A stretch of DNA of 64,000 bases from Bacillota bacterium (GTDB taxonomy: Bacteria; Bacillota; Clostridia; Oscillospirales; Ruminococcaceae). The notes beneath the pieces are model-generated. The model searched no databases, was not told the origin of the DNA, and worked only from the letters and a program-made list of their open reading frames with translations. Below are positions 52,130 through 61,153 of the stretch, one piece after another. Where the stretch lies: NCBI GenBank assembly GCA_023396225.1, contig JAEWWT010000014.1, positions 62,001 through 126,000 on the forward strand. The letters run 5' to 3'. The number at the start of each line of letters is the position of its first letter. Position 1 is the stretch's first letter. Both the position numbers and the translations under genes were made by a program.

Positions 52130-52200
52130 AAAAACCTCCAAAGCTTATATATAAACATTAGTTATAATTTTTTTATGATACTTATAGTAACACATATTAT

Positions 52201-52229
52201 ATTATATAATATTTTATTGCTTTTTGCAA
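52201..52229 (-). promoter_or_regulatory. Sigma-A promoter of the lon operon
   Basis: TTGCAA (52229-52224), a 17-nt spacer and TATAAT (52206-52201). No CtsR or HrcA/CIRCE heat-shock operator is visible nearby. Confidence 0.7.
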
Positions 52230-52303
52230 GTAAGTATTTATTTATTGTTTAAATTACATGTTGCATTTAATTATAAACCAATTCACAACTTATTGACTAA
52301 ACT

Positions 52304-52312
52304 CATACTATA
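52304..52312 (+). promoter_or_regulatory. Possible sigma-K -10 element for dpaA
   Basis: CATACTATA fits the sigma-K -10 pattern CATANNNTA, with AC about 17 bases upstream as in the weak -35 box. Dipicolinate synthase is a sigma-K target in Bacillus. The site is some 115 bases before the gene and the match is short. Confidence 0.3.
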
Positions 52313-52426
52313 TTAAAGAAATACTGATTACAACAGATAATTGTGTTTATTGTGATATCTGAATACTAATCAGAAAATCCCTTGTATAGTAACTATATTT
52401 TAAGGAACGAGAAGGGAATGTATTCT

Positions 52427-53308
52427 ATGCTTAAAACATTTCTTATTGTAGGCGGTGACCTGCGATATGTTTCACTTGCAGAATATCTTGCAGAAAAAAA
52501 CAGAGTGTATGCTATTGGATTTGATAAAAACATACTTACTTCTTCTAAAATAAATGTAATTGACAATATAACTTCAATTAGTGAAAGATTTGACTATGTT
52601 ATTTTACCATTACCTGCCAGTAATGATGGTGTTCTTATCAATACGCCGTACTGCAAACAGAGCATACCTCTTGAACTGATAATTTCAATTATTAAAGAAG
52701 ACGGTGTAATATTCGCTGGAAGGCTTTCAAAAGAAATTAGTGATATGTACTTATCAAGAGGACTTCATGTTCATGACTATGCTGAACGAGAGGAATTTGC
52801 AGTAATGAATGCTGTTGCAACTGCAGAAGGGGCTATTCAGATAGCAATGGAAGAACTCCCTACTACCCTATTCAGACAAAAAATACTGATTACCGGAATG
52901 GGAAGAATTTCAAAGGTCCTTATTAAAATATTAAATGGATTTGAAACTGATATTACTGTTGTATCAAGGAAATACCAGGATATAGCATGGGGAAATATAT
53001 TGGGATGCAGAAGTATACATATAAACAGTATTGATGACGATATGGAAAAATACAACATAGTTTTTAATACAGTACCTGCTGTTATTTTAGATGAGAAACG
53101 ATTAAAAAAATTAAATAAAAACTGCCTTGTTATTGATTTAGCATCAAAACCTGGCGGTGTTGATTTTGATACAGCCAGCAGACTTGGTGTAAGAACTATC
53201 TGGGCATTATCACTTCCGGGAAAAGTTGCTCCTATAACTTCGGGACACATTATCGCCTCTACTGTAATTAACATTTTAACTGAAAGAGGTGATTTCAATG
53301 AACTTTGA
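52427..53308 (+). CDS. dpaA: Dipicolinate synthase subunit A
   Basis: With DpaB it converts dihydrodipicolinate-derived intermediate to dipicolinic acid in the mother cell, which then fills the spore core. The 293-residue protein has an N-terminal domain (FLIVGGDLRYVSLAEYLAEK) and a C-terminal Rossmann domain (KILITGMGRISKVLIKIL, LVIDLASKPGGVDF). I start at ATG 52427, ten bases after GAAGGG; ATG 52418 is a possible alternative. It overlaps dpaB. Many Clostridium species lack this pair, so its presence is informative. Confidence 0.93.
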   Translation: MLKTFLIVGGDLRYVSLAEYLAEKNRVYAIGFDKNILTSSKINVIDNITSISERFDYVILPLPASNDGVLINTPYCKQSIPLELIISIIKEDGVIFAGRLSKEISDMYLSRGLHVHDYAEREEFAVMNAVATAEGAIQIAMEELPTTLFRQKILITGMGRISKVLIKILNGFETDITVVSRKYQDIAWGNILGCRSIHINSIDDDMEKYNIVFNTVPAVILDEKRLKKLNKNCLVIDLASKPGGVDFDTASRLGVRTIWALSLPGKVAPITSGHIIASTVINILTERGDFNEL

Positions 53309-53897
53309 TATATATTTACCGGAACTGCAGGGAGTCAAAATAGGATATGCGGTTTGCGGTTCATTTTGTACATTTGAAAAGTCATTTTTGCAGGCTGAAA
53401 AACTTGCTGACAGCGGTGCAGTACTTACACCTATAATGTCATTTAATGCTTGCGGGATTGATACCAGATTCGGCAAAGCAGAAGATAATAAGAGACGGCT
53501 GGAGGAAATATGTCTTTGCTCCGCAATTACAACAATAGAGGACGCTGAACCAATTGGACCCAAGAATATGTTTGATGTAGTTGTTGTCTGTCCCTGCACT
53601 GGAAACACTCTTGCAAAAATAGCATATGGAATTGTAGATACCCCTGTAACAATGGCTGTCAAGTCTCACATAAGAAACTCAAAACCAGTTGTTATTGCTA
53701 TTGCTACAAATGATGCACTTGCAGGATGTGCAAAAAATATTGGCATAGTAATGAATTACAGAAACTTTTATTTTACACCTATGAAACAGGATGACACAAA
53801 AAACAAACCTCGTTCAGCAATTGCAGATTTTAATAAACTGCCTGAAACAATATTTGCCGCCCTGTATGGCAACCAGATTCAACCTATATATTATTGA
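53298..53897 (+). CDS. dpaB: Dipicolinate synthase subunit B
   Basis: The 199-residue flavoprotein-like subunit shows IGYAVCGSFCTFEKS, the phosphate-binding region VVVCPCTGNTLAKIAYGI and PVVIAIATNDALAG, typical of the Dfp/UbiX-like fold used by SpoVFB. The start is ATG 53298 with AGAGGTGA upstream, giving an 11-base overlap with dpaA. A terminator follows. Confidence 0.94.
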   Translation: MNFDIYLPELQGVKIGYAVCGSFCTFEKSFLQAEKLADSGAVLTPIMSFNACGIDTRFGKAEDNKRRLEEICLCSAITTIEDAEPIGPKNMFDVVVVCPCTGNTLAKIAYGIVDTPVTMAVKSHIRNSKPVVIAIATNDALAGCAKNIGIVMNYRNFYFTPMKQDDTKNKPRSAIADFNKLPETIFAALYGNQIQPIYY

Positions 53898-53915
53898 AGT
53901 AAATATGTAAATATT

Positions 53916-53956
53916 ATGAGGGTACTGACCACAAGGTTATGTACCCTCATTTTTTA
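53916..53956 (+). terminator. Terminator after dpaAB
   Basis: ATGAGGGTAC (53916-53925) pairs with GTACCCTCAT (53941-53950), 10 bp, followed by T6. It separates dpaAB from the transporter pair. Confidence 0.88.
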
Positions 53957-54084
53957 GTTATAACGCAAGATAAACTTATTATAATATAAATCCTAGATAA
54001 ATTTTACAGCGTATGTTTGTTAATTTGGGTAATAAATTTATATTTATTTGCAACAATAATAAAAAATGTATGAGGTGAGAATTT

Positions 54085-54732
54085 GTGAGAAAATATCTAG
54101 TTACTATTTCAATGACTTTAATACTGACAATAAGTGCTTTTGTTATCCCAAATATTGTTTTCGATAGTTTTCCAACAGTAAATACATCAAAAGTTCAGAC
54201 AATAACACACACAGATTATGTTACTGCAGAAGGAGAAATTCTGAAAATAGTTGGTGACAAATCCTTTGTTAAAATATTCGTAAATGAAAAAGATATCAGT
54301 AAGGTATGCATAGGCCAGTCTGCTGAAATAACAGGAACTGCTTTTCCGAACAGAACATATTCAGGAGTTGTCGATAACATAGCCTCGTGTGCTTCTAAAC
54401 AATATATAGGAGCAATTGAAGAAACTGTTGTTATAGTTAATGTTAAAATAACAGATGAAGATGATTATATTAAGTCAGGATATACTGCTAATGTTAAAAT
54501 TCTGACTTCAGATCCATGTTCTGTAAACATTATACCATATGAAGCTGTCAATCAGGATAACAGCGGTGAATTTGTATATGTATTGAGTAGTGGTGTAGCA
54601 GTCAGAAAAGACATTAAAACTGGAATGGAGCTTGGAGAAGGAATTGAAATAAAAAGTGGTTTGTCAGAAGATGATACTTTACTTGAATCAAACGAGTCAA
54701 TTGAAGAAGGAAAGCCTGTAAAAATAAATTAA
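54085..54732 (+). CDS. Short MacA/HlyD-like adaptor protein
   Basis: The 215-residue protein has one N-terminal membrane segment (about residues 7-28) and an extracytoplasmic part with beta-barrel-like segments (AEGEILKIVGDKSFVKIFVNEK, GQSAEITGTAFPNRTYSGVV, SGYTANVKIL, GEGIEIKSGL). It looks like the adaptor of an ABC efflux system but lacks the usual lipoyl half-motifs and long alpha-hairpin, so it is about 150 residues shorter than MacA. The start is GTG with GAGGTGAG. It pairs with the permease 17 bases downstream. The substrate is unknown. Confidence 0.72.
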   Translation: MRKYLVTISMTLILTISAFVIPNIVFDSFPTVNTSKVQTITHTDYVTAEGEILKIVGDKSFVKIFVNEKDISKVCIGQSAEITGTAFPNRTYSGVVDNIASCASKQYIGAIEETVVIVNVKITDEDDYIKSGYTANVKILTSDPCSVNIIPYEAVNQDNSGEFVYVLSSGVAVRKDIKTGMELGEGIEIKSGLSEDDTLLESNESIEEGKPVKIN

Positions 54733-54749
54733 CAATATGGAGTTTTTAT

Positions 54750-55931
54750 ATGATAGATTACCTTACAAAAGGATTCAGATGTCTTTTCAGAAATAAACTG
54801 AGAGCATCACTGACCATTATTGGAATTGCTGTCGGAGTTATGTCTATTGTAATAGTAACTACAATCGGGTCTATTGGGAAAAATGAAATTAACAATGAAC
54901 TTACAGGTATGGGTATGGAAAGCCTTGTTGTATCAGCTTATTCAAACGGCATAACAGCATTGAAACAAGAACAGCTTGAATCTATTCAGAATATTGAAAA
55001 TGTAAAAAATGCCATGCCCTTGATAAGCAGATTTTCAACCAGTGAGATTCTGGATAAATCGTATGACTGTATGATATGGGGAGTAAATGAAGACGCTAAT
55101 GAAGTCATAGATTTATCTGTAATTCATGGCAGGTTAATTAACAAGGGTGATATTATTGCAAATAAAAATGTATGCGTAATAGATGAATCAATTGCTATAT
55201 CAAGTTATAACCGCTCTAACATAGTTGGTAAGAAAATACAGGTTGCTATGAACGGAACAAATCAGGAATTTGAAGTAGTAGGAGTTGTAAAGAACGGAGT
55301 AAACCTCCTGCAAAATATGCTTGGTCAGTTTATTCCTGATTTTGTATATATCCCATACTCCACATTTCAAAGTGCATATTTTATTGATTCTTATGATCAG
55401 ATTACTGTAAAGCTTAAATCTTCGGATGACAGCGAAGAAATCAGCAGAAAAATAGAAAGAATTATTGAGTCACAGGATAATGTTGAAACTGTAACTGTGG
55501 AAAATCTAGTTAAACAGAAAGAAAAAATGGATAATATTATGAATACTGCATCAGTTGCATTATCTGCCGTTGCAGCTATAAGTCTTATTGTTTCAGGAAT
55601 TTCTATTATGACAGTAATGTTGGTTTCGGTAAACGAAAGAACACGTGAAGTAGGCATAAAAAAATCCATAGGTGCAACAAACATAAACATTATGTCTGAG
55701 TTTCTTATGGAGTCAATTCTTATAACAATATTAGGGGCTGGGTTAGGGTTAAGCGCAGGCTTATTAATGTCTCTTGCCTCGTGCCTTGTGCTTAATATTA
55801 CTCCGATTATTGACACAAAAATGTGTATAAGCGTAATTATCTTCTCTATTATCACAGGTGCTGTTTTCGGAGTATATCCTGCTTACAGAGCCGCTTCTTT
55901 AAAACCAGTAGACGCACTCAGATACGAATAG
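54750..55931 (+). CDS. MacB/FtsX-like ABC transporter permease
   Basis: The 393-residue permease has the MacB topology: one N-terminal helix (about 17-40, LTIIGIAVGVMSIVIVTTIG), a large extracytoplasmic MacB_PCD domain (about 45-260), and three C-terminal helices (about 272-295, 322-345, 355-378), with the FtsX-type NERTREVGIKKSIGA loop that contacts the ATPase. No ATP-binding subunit is encoded next to it, although the loop is intact. Family members export peptides or mediate signalling at the envelope. It ends at a bidirectional terminator shared with radA. Confidence 0.88.
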   Translation: MIDYLTKGFRCLFRNKLRASLTIIGIAVGVMSIVIVTTIGSIGKNEINNELTGMGMESLVVSAYSNGITALKQEQLESIQNIENVKNAMPLISRFSTSEILDKSYDCMIWGVNEDANEVIDLSVIHGRLINKGDIIANKNVCVIDESIAISSYNRSNIVGKKIQVAMNGTNQEFEVVGVVKNGVNLLQNMLGQFIPDFVYIPYSTFQSAYFIDSYDQITVKLKSSDDSEEISRKIERIIESQDNVETVTVENLVKQKEKMDNIMNTASVALSAVAAISLIVSGISIMTVMLVSVNERTREVGIKKSIGATNINIMSEFLMESILITILGAGLGLSAGLLMSLASCLVLNITPIIDTKMCISVIIFSIITGAVFGVYPAYRAASLKPVDALRYE

Positions 55932-55938
55932 AATTTAA

Positions 55939-55975
55939 AAATACCATACCCGAACAGGTATGGTATTTCATTTTA
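55939..55975. terminator. Bidirectional terminator between permease and radA
   Basis: AAATACCATACC pairs with GGTATGGTATTT over a 6-nt loop, with A and T tracts at both ends between convergent genes. Confidence 0.85.
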
Positions 55976-55989
55976 TCTTATTAAATTGA

Positions 55990-57378
55990 TTAATCAGTAT
56001 TCTCTTTGTTATTAAGAAGATAGAAAGCTTGTTTAAGCGACGTAACCGGAACAACTTCAATTGAATATTCTGAAAGATTAATGCTTTTTAAAGACTGTTT
56101 TGGAACAAAACACTTTGTAAAGCCAAGACGCTCCGCTTCCTTAATTCTCTGAGAAGTATGTGTTATACTTCTTATTTCTCCTCCAAGACCAATTTCGCCA
56201 AAAGCAATGAATTTTTCATCAATTGGTTTATCCATTAATGCACTGTATAAAGAAAGTGCAACAGATAAATCAGCAGCAGGTTCATCAAGTCTTAAACCAC
56301 CAACAACATTTATGTAGACGTCAAGGGTTCCAAAAAACAAACCTACTCTTTTCTCCAGAACCGCTATAATAATAGCCATCCTATTGAAGTCAAATCCTTT
56401 TGCCATTCTTCTCGGTGTTGTAATACTGCTCTTTGTAACAAGAGCCTGAACCTCAGCCAAAATTGGTCGGCTGCCCTCCATTATACATGCAACACAGCTT
56501 CCTGAAACTCCATGTGGTCTTCCACTGATAAGCATTTCTGAAGGATTTTCAACTTCATTAAGGCCTTTGTCTACCATTTCAAAAACGCCTATTTCATTTG
56601 TTGAGCCATATCTGTTTTTTACAGTTCTCAATATTCTGTAGCTTAAATTACGTTCACCCTCAAAAAACAAAACTGTATCAACAATATGTTCCATTACTTT
56701 AGGTCCTGCTATTGCACCATCTTTGTTTACATGACCTACAAGAAATATAGGAATTTCTTCAGATTTTGCACAATGCATAAATAGATTTGTACATTCTCTT
56801 ACCTGAGTTATGCTTCCTGCACTTGAGCTTATCTCATTAATACACATCGTCTGTATGGAATCAATTATTGCTATATCAGGTTTGTTTGAAGAAATAGTAT
56901 CAACAGCTGACTGAGCATCTGTTGCAGAAAGTAAATACAAATTCTCTGTCGATACTCCAAGTCGTTCGGCTCTTATTTTAATCTGTCTGGTACTTTCTTC
57001 TCCTGAAATATATAGAATAGAATAATTTTCTCCAAGATACTGACATATCTGAAGTAGCAATGTAGATTTTCCTATACCAGGTTCACCACCGAGAAGTACA
57101 AGTGAACCCTTTACCAATCCGCCGCCAAGAACTCTGTCAAGTTCATTAAGACCTGTAGAATATCTTATATCATCAGAATAGTTTAAATCCGACAGCTTCA
57201 TTATTTTTTCAGACAATCCAGAGCTTTTCAAAGCAGACGATGCAGATTTTGAAGATTTAGGTGTGCTTATTTCTTCTTCAAGTGTATTCCATTCTCCACA
57301 AGAGGGACATTTACCGTTCCATTTTGCACTTTCATATCCGCATTCACGACAAACATATACTGTTTTTACTTTCCCCAC
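55990..57378 (-). CDS. radA: DNA repair protein RadA (Sms)
   Basis: RadA is a hexameric helicase that promotes branch migration in recombination. The 462 residues have the N-terminal zinc finger CRECGYESAKWNGKCPSC, the RecA-like core with Walker A GGEPGIGKSTLL, the KNRYGSTNEIG motif diagnostic of RadA, and the C-terminal Lon-protease-like domain lacking catalytic residues. The start is GTG 57378 with GGAGGAT nine bases upstream. It is preceded by cwlD with an 18-base gap. Confidence 0.96.
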   Translation of the reverse strand: MGKVKTVYVCRECGYESAKWNGKCPSCGEWNTLEEEISTPKSSKSASSALKSSGLSEKIMKLSDLNYSDDIRYSTGLNELDRVLGGGLVKGSLVLLGGEPGIGKSTLLLQICQYLGENYSILYISGEESTRQIKIRAERLGVSTENLYLLSATDAQSAVDTISSNKPDIAIIDSIQTMCINEISSSAGSITQVRECTNLFMHCAKSEEIPIFLVGHVNKDGAIAGPKVMEHIVDTVLFFEGERNLSYRILRTVKNRYGSTNEIGVFEMVDKGLNEVENPSEMLISGRPHGVSGSCVACIMEGSRPILAEVQALVTKSSITTPRRMAKGFDFNRMAIIIAVLEKRVGLFFGTLDVYINVVGGLRLDEPAADLSVALSLYSALMDKPIDEKFIAFGEIGLGGEIRSITHTSQRIKEAERLGFTKCFVPKQSLKSINLSEYSIEVVPVTSLKQAFYLLNNKENTD

Positions 57379-57396
57379 TTTTTATCCTCCAATTTA

Positions 57397-58113
57397 TTAT
57401 TCCTGCAAAAATTCTGAAATGCCAGAAAATACTGTAAATGCAACCTTCTGCTGATATTCTTCCGAAGTCAGCCTTGCAGCTTCATCTGGATTTGACAAAA
57501 ATCCACATTCTATCATAACTGTTGGGTTACTGCAGTAATAACACAAAAACAGCTCACTTCCGCAAAGCTTAGTTTCTCTTTTATTATCTGGCTGAATCAT
57601 TTCAACAAATTTATTCTGCATTATTGTAGCAAAGCGCTGATTATTCTCGTTTGAATCCGAGTAAAACATTTGCGCCCCACTAAATCTTGGATCTGAATAT
57701 GTATTCTGGTGAATTGATACACAAACTGAATTTGGATGCATATTGAAAATTTCAAGTCTGTTATCCATATCTGATATTTTTTGATTTCGTATGCCTTTTA
57801 CATCTTTATCATGTATTGAAGTATCCTTATCTCTTGTTGTTTCAACTTCGTATCCAAAAAAATTTAGCATATCTTTTGTTGTAAGAACAACATTTAAGTT
57901 TATTACCTTTTCAGTTTTTCCGTCTGCAGTCGAACATCCTCCATCTAGACCTCCATGACCTGCATCGAGAACAATTATTTTCTTATTGTTTGCATTTGCA
58001 TCCGTCATAATAGTTTTATTAATATTTATTTTTGCATATAATGCAGCTCCCACTCCAAGTACAATAATAGCAGCAGAGAAAATAATACTCCTTAAAAATC
58101 TTTTTTTTGTCAT
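57397..58113 (-). CDS. cwlD: N-acetylmuramoyl-L-alanine amidase CwlD (Amidase_3)
   Basis: CwlD removes stem peptides from muramic acid during formation of muramic-delta-lactam in spore cortex. The 238-residue protein has an N-terminal membrane anchor (about 8-27) and a single Amidase_3 domain with zinc ligands in VLDAGHGGLDGG, the histidine in VSIHQNTYSD and the catalytic glutamate in VMIECGFLSN. No SPOR or SH3 domains are present, which matches CwlD rather than vegetative amidases. Operon with radA. Confidence 0.88.
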   Translation of the reverse strand: MTKKRFLRSIIFSAAIIVLGVGAALYAKININKTIMTDANANNKKIIVLDAGHGGLDGGCSTADGKTEKVINLNVVLTTKDMLNFFGYEVETTRDKDTSIHDKDVKGIRNQKISDMDNRLEIFNMHPNSVCVSIHQNTYSDPRFSGAQMFYSDSNENNQRFATIMQNKFVEMIQPDNKRETKLCGSELFLCYYCSNPTVMIECGFLSNPDEAARLTSEEYQQKVAFTVFSGISEFLQE

Positions 58114-58441
58114 ATTAACAGCCCCATTTCATAAATGTTAGCATTACACTAATAATTATGTCAGGGACAATCATTATATGCTACTTGTCTTCATATAAAA
58201 TTTATCATATTATGACCATGCTATGATGTCTTGTAAAGTTTTGAAAAGAAAAATTTGGAACGGCAGTTTAAAAAGCAAAAAACTCTGAGTTATAAATATT
58301 TTTCTTTCTATCTTATTATAACTCATATAAATACAAAACTCAATAAAATACCATAAATAAACTTTTGCTTTAAGTAAATACTAAATACACAGAATCATAT
58401 ATTTCTCAAAAATATTTATTAGGAAAGAAGGATGTTTATAA
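58114..58441. other. Divergent intergenic region between cwlD and a small unknown gene
   Basis: This 328-base AT-rich region has no supported frame. GAGTTATAA/TTATAACTC arms (about 58287-58326) could form a hairpin with a 22-nt loop. CATATATT near 58397 resembles a mother-cell sigma -10 box but the -35 is unclear. No firm sigma-A promoter was found on either strand. Confidence 0.4.
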
Positions 58442-58870
58442 ATGAATTCTCAAACCAATTTATTAAATTCTTTATATCAGAATGCATCAATGGGACAAAC
58501 CTCCTTAAAAAAAGTCATAAAAGAAGTAAAAGATACAGGACTTAAAACAGAATTAAAAAAACAGTTAAACACTTATAAGCAACAAGCATCAACAATTACA
58601 CAACAAATGATCGCAATGAATGAAAAGCCTACTGATATAAGCGGTTTTTCAAAAACAATGGCTACAACAGGAATTAAACTTAATTGCATAAAAGATTCAT
58701 CAACACAGCATATTGCAGAAATAATGATCAAGGGAACAAACATGGGAATCATCAGCATAAATAAAGCATTGAATGCTGCATCAGATGCTTCCCCAAAAAT
58801 AATACAAGAAGCAACAAAGCTCTTAACTGATGAGCAGAAATATCTTGATAACTTAAAGGCATATTTATAA
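58442..58870 (+). CDS. Unknown helical protein, ferritin-like fold possible
   Basis: I recognise only a general clostridial type. The 142 residues are predicted almost entirely helical in four blocks (about 2-26, 31-56, 68-108, 112-141), with TLNLL-like N-terminus and TQHIAEIMIKGTNMGIISIN in the third, which suggests a four-helix bundle of ferritin-like/DUF2383 shape. No signal peptide, membrane segment or metal-ligand set (ExxH) is seen. SD GAAAGAAGGA supports the start. It is followed after 12 bases by a second small gene. Position next to cwlD makes a spore role possible but unproved. Confidence 0.7.
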   Translation: MNSQTNLLNSLYQNASMGQTSLKKVIKEVKDTGLKTELKKQLNTYKQQASTITQQMIAMNEKPTDISGFSKTMATTGIKLNCIKDSSTQHIAEIMIKGTNMGIISINKALNAASDASPKIIQEATKLLTDEQKYLDNLKAYL

Positions 58871-58882
58871 GGAGATGATAAT

Positions 58883-59059
58883 TTGAACAATAATGATAAG
58901 GATAAAAGAAATCAAGGTAATAACCCACATCTCATTATGAATAGGTTTTATACTAATATAATTACAGATAATATAACACTTTCTGACGGTAGTGTTATTA
59001 ATAAAGAAGAAGATAATGCTGCTCTTGCAAGAGAAAGAGTAAATGATATTCGTCTCTGA
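58883..59059 (+). CDS. Unknown 58-residue protein
   Basis: Open frame from a TTG at 58883, with GGAGATG at normal distance, to TGA at 59059. It is hydrophilic: an Asn/Asp/Lys-rich start, then NPHLIMNRFYTNIITDNITL, and an acidic-to-basic helix EEDNAALARERVNDIRL at the C-terminus. It sits 12 bases after the helical protein and before a strong terminator, so the two form one transcript. No known family is recognised with confidence. The good SD and terminator placement argue that it is real. Confidence 0.65.
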   Translation: MNNNDKDKRNQGNNPHLIMNRFYTNIITDNITLSDGSVINKEEDNAALARERVNDIRL

Positions 59060-59066
59060 TTCTAAA

Positions 59067-59107
59067 ATAACTGCTGATACTTCCTGAAGAGGTATCAGCA
59101 GTTATTA
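59067..59107. terminator. Bidirectional terminator
   Basis: AATAACTGCTGATAC pairs with GTATCAGCAGTTATT (15 bp) between the plus-strand small genes and the minus-strand V-ATPase operon. T tracts are modest on both sides. Confidence 0.82.
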
Positions 59108-59118
59108 TTAACATACAA

Positions 59119-59742
59119 TTATAAATTATTTTGCAATTGCTTTTGAGCTTTTATAACCTTCATTCTGGAGAAATCTTCTCTTTCCTTTTCCTCAAGACTG
59201 TTAGAAATAAACTTTACAATATTCTCATATCTCGGAATAACAATGTTTTTTAATGCATTAGCCCTAGTTTGTGTTTTTTTAATGGCAATTGCTAATCTGT
59301 AAACGCTGTTTTCAACTTCTGCAAGTTTTACCGTCATATGCTTAACCCTATAAAAGTTTATTACAGCTGTATCAAAATTTGAATCAGTATGCTGAAAACC
59401 ATAATCCAGAGATAATCGCTCAGTATCAATAGAAATCTGAGGAATTTCACAACCCATTACACTTCTGTGACTTATCTTAAGACTATTCTCAATAGTCATA
59501 GCTTCTGCTATATCATTAACAATACCCATTGTAATGTTAGCTTTTTGCAAGGCAGAATAAGCTTCAGTATAAGTTTGTTCAATCGTTCCTCTGATTTCCT
59601 TTGCAGTATCAATAAGTTGCATGAGTTCTCTTATAAGAATATTTCTTTTTCTGTCAAGGAGCTCGTAACCAAGTTTTGCTAATTGCAAAGATTTCTTGGT
59701 ATTAATTAAGTTGCCCTTTGTCGGGAAAATCTGAGTTGCCAT
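59119..59742 (-). CDS. V-type ATPase subunit D
   Basis: Subunit D is the central rotor stalk of the A/V-type ATPase. The 207-residue coiled-coil protein shows the family N-terminus IFPTKGNLINTKKSLQLAKLGYELLDRKR and the C-terminal helix LKNIVIPRYENIVKFISNSLEE. It is the last gene of the operon, 16 bases after subunit B. Confidence 0.95.
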   Translation of the reverse strand: MATQIFPTKGNLINTKKSLQLAKLGYELLDRKRNILIRELMQLIDTAKEIRGTIEQTYTEAYSALQKANITMGIVNDIAEAMTIENSLKISHRSVMGCEIPQISIDTERLSLDYGFQHTDSNFDTAVINFYRVKHMTVKLAEVENSVYRLAIAIKKTQTRANALKNIVIPRYENIVKFISNSLEEKEREDFSRMKVIKAQKQLQNNL

Positions 59743-59758
59743 AAGCTCCTCACCTCAC

Positions 59759-61153
59759 TCATGCAAATTTTTCAGCGTTTTTAGGATTATATTTTTGTTT
59801 AAGAAGATTTTCATCAACTCTGTCCAGAGCAGACAAAGGAAGAAGTGAAAGAAGATCCCAGCCAAGATCCAGTGTTTCATCTATAGATCTGTTTTCATCT
59901 GCTTTTTGAGAGATAAAATACTTTTCAAACATTTTGCCAAATCTAATAAATGCCTTATCAATGTCCGACAATTCATCTTCACCGATAACAGAGGCTAATG
60001 CTCTGGCATCCTGTACCTTTGCATATGCTGCAAACAACTGGTTTGAAACGTCAGCATGATCACTTCTTGTATAGCCCTCACCTATTCCGTCCTTCATCAA
60101 TCTTGACAATGAAGGAAGAACAGATATTGGAGGATATATTCCTGTCTGATCAAGTGATCTGTCAAGAACTATCTGACCTTCAGTAATATAACCTGTAAGG
60201 TCAGGTACCGGATGTGTAATATCATCATTTGGCATTGTAAGTATTGGCACTTGAGTAACAGAACCTTCACAGCCTTCAATGATTCCAGCTCTTTCATAAA
60301 GAGATGCAAGGTCAGAATACAAGTATCCTGGATAACCCTTTCTTCCAGGAATTTCACCCTTTGATGATGAGAATTCACGGACAGCTTCTGCATAAGAGGT
60401 CATATCAGTCATAATAACAAGAATATGCATATGCTTTTCAAAAGCAAGATATTCAGCAACAGTAAGAGCACATCTAGGTGTCAGAATTCTCTCAATAATA
60501 GGATCATTAGAAAGGTTAAGGAACATAACAACCTTTTGAAGTACTCCACTTTCTTCAAAGCTTCTTCTGAAGTAATCAGCAACGTCATTTTTAACACCCA
60601 TTGCAGCAAATACAACAGCAAACTCCTGATTATTTTCTCCTGCAATTTCTGCCTGACGTACAATCTGAACTGCAAGTTTGTTATGTGAAAGACCCGAACC
60701 TGAGAATATTGGAAGCTTTTGTCCCCTGATAAGTGTCATAAGAGCATCAATAGAAGAAATTCCGGTATTGATATAGTTTCTAGGGTATGATCTTGAAACA
60801 GGATTTATTGGTTTACCATTTATATCAGCAGTTTTTTCGGCAAAGATTTCACCTAACCCATCGATTGGTTTGCCTGCTCCATTGAATACTCTTCCAAGTA
60901 AGTCAATTGACAATGGCATTTCCATAGGATGTCCAAGAAAACGTGTTTTTGTATTTTTAAGACTTAGTGTTTTTGTTCCCTCAAATACCTGAAGAACAAC
61001 CTTATGTCCTTGAATTTCAACGACACGGCCAATTCTGTTTGTTCCATCTTCAAGTCTTATTTCAACAACCTCATCAAAAGAAACGTCTTCAACGTTATCA
61101 ATAACAACAAGAGGTCCGTTTATCTCTTTTAATCCTACATATTGTAAGCTCAT
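59759..61153 (-). CDS. V-type ATPase subunit B
   Basis: Subunit B is the non-catalytic nucleotide-binding partner of subunit A in the hexameric head. The 464 residues have the typical lack of an intact Walker A (IFSGSGLSHNKLAVQI), AVVFAAMGVKNDVADYF, and the C-terminal DHADVSNQLFAAYA. Start ATG 61153 (MSLQYVGLKEING) is preferred; the ATG at 61165 belongs to the end of repeat copy C and would add MEIN. Confidence 0.95.
   Translation of the reverse strand: MSLQYVGLKEINGPLVVIDNVEDVSFDEVVEIRLEDGTNRIGRVVEIQGHKVVLQVFEGTKTLSLKNTKTRFLGHPMEMPLSIDLLGRVFNGAGKPIDGLGEIFAEKTADINGKPINPVSRSYPRNYINTGISSIDALMTLIRGQKLPIFSGSGLSHNKLAVQIVRQAEIAGENNQEFAVVFAAMGVKNDVADYFRRSFEESGVLQKVVMFLNLSNDPIIERILTPRCALTVAEYLAFEKHMHILVIMTDMTSYAEAVREFSSSKGEIPGRKGYPGYLYSDLASLYERAGIIEGCEGSVTQVPILTMPNDDITHPVPDLTGYITEGQIVLDRSLDQTGIYPPISVLPSLSRLMKDGIGEGYTRSDHADVSNQLFAAYAKVQDARALASVIGEDELSDIDKAFIRFGKMFEKYFISQKADENRSIDETLDLGWDLLSLLPLSALDRVDENLLKQKYNPKNAEKFA

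Noticed and set aside
54750..55931. Cell-division permease FtsX
   Set aside because: The large MacB_PCD domain and NERTREVGIKKSIGA loop fit MacB-type permeases, and no ftsE precedes it.
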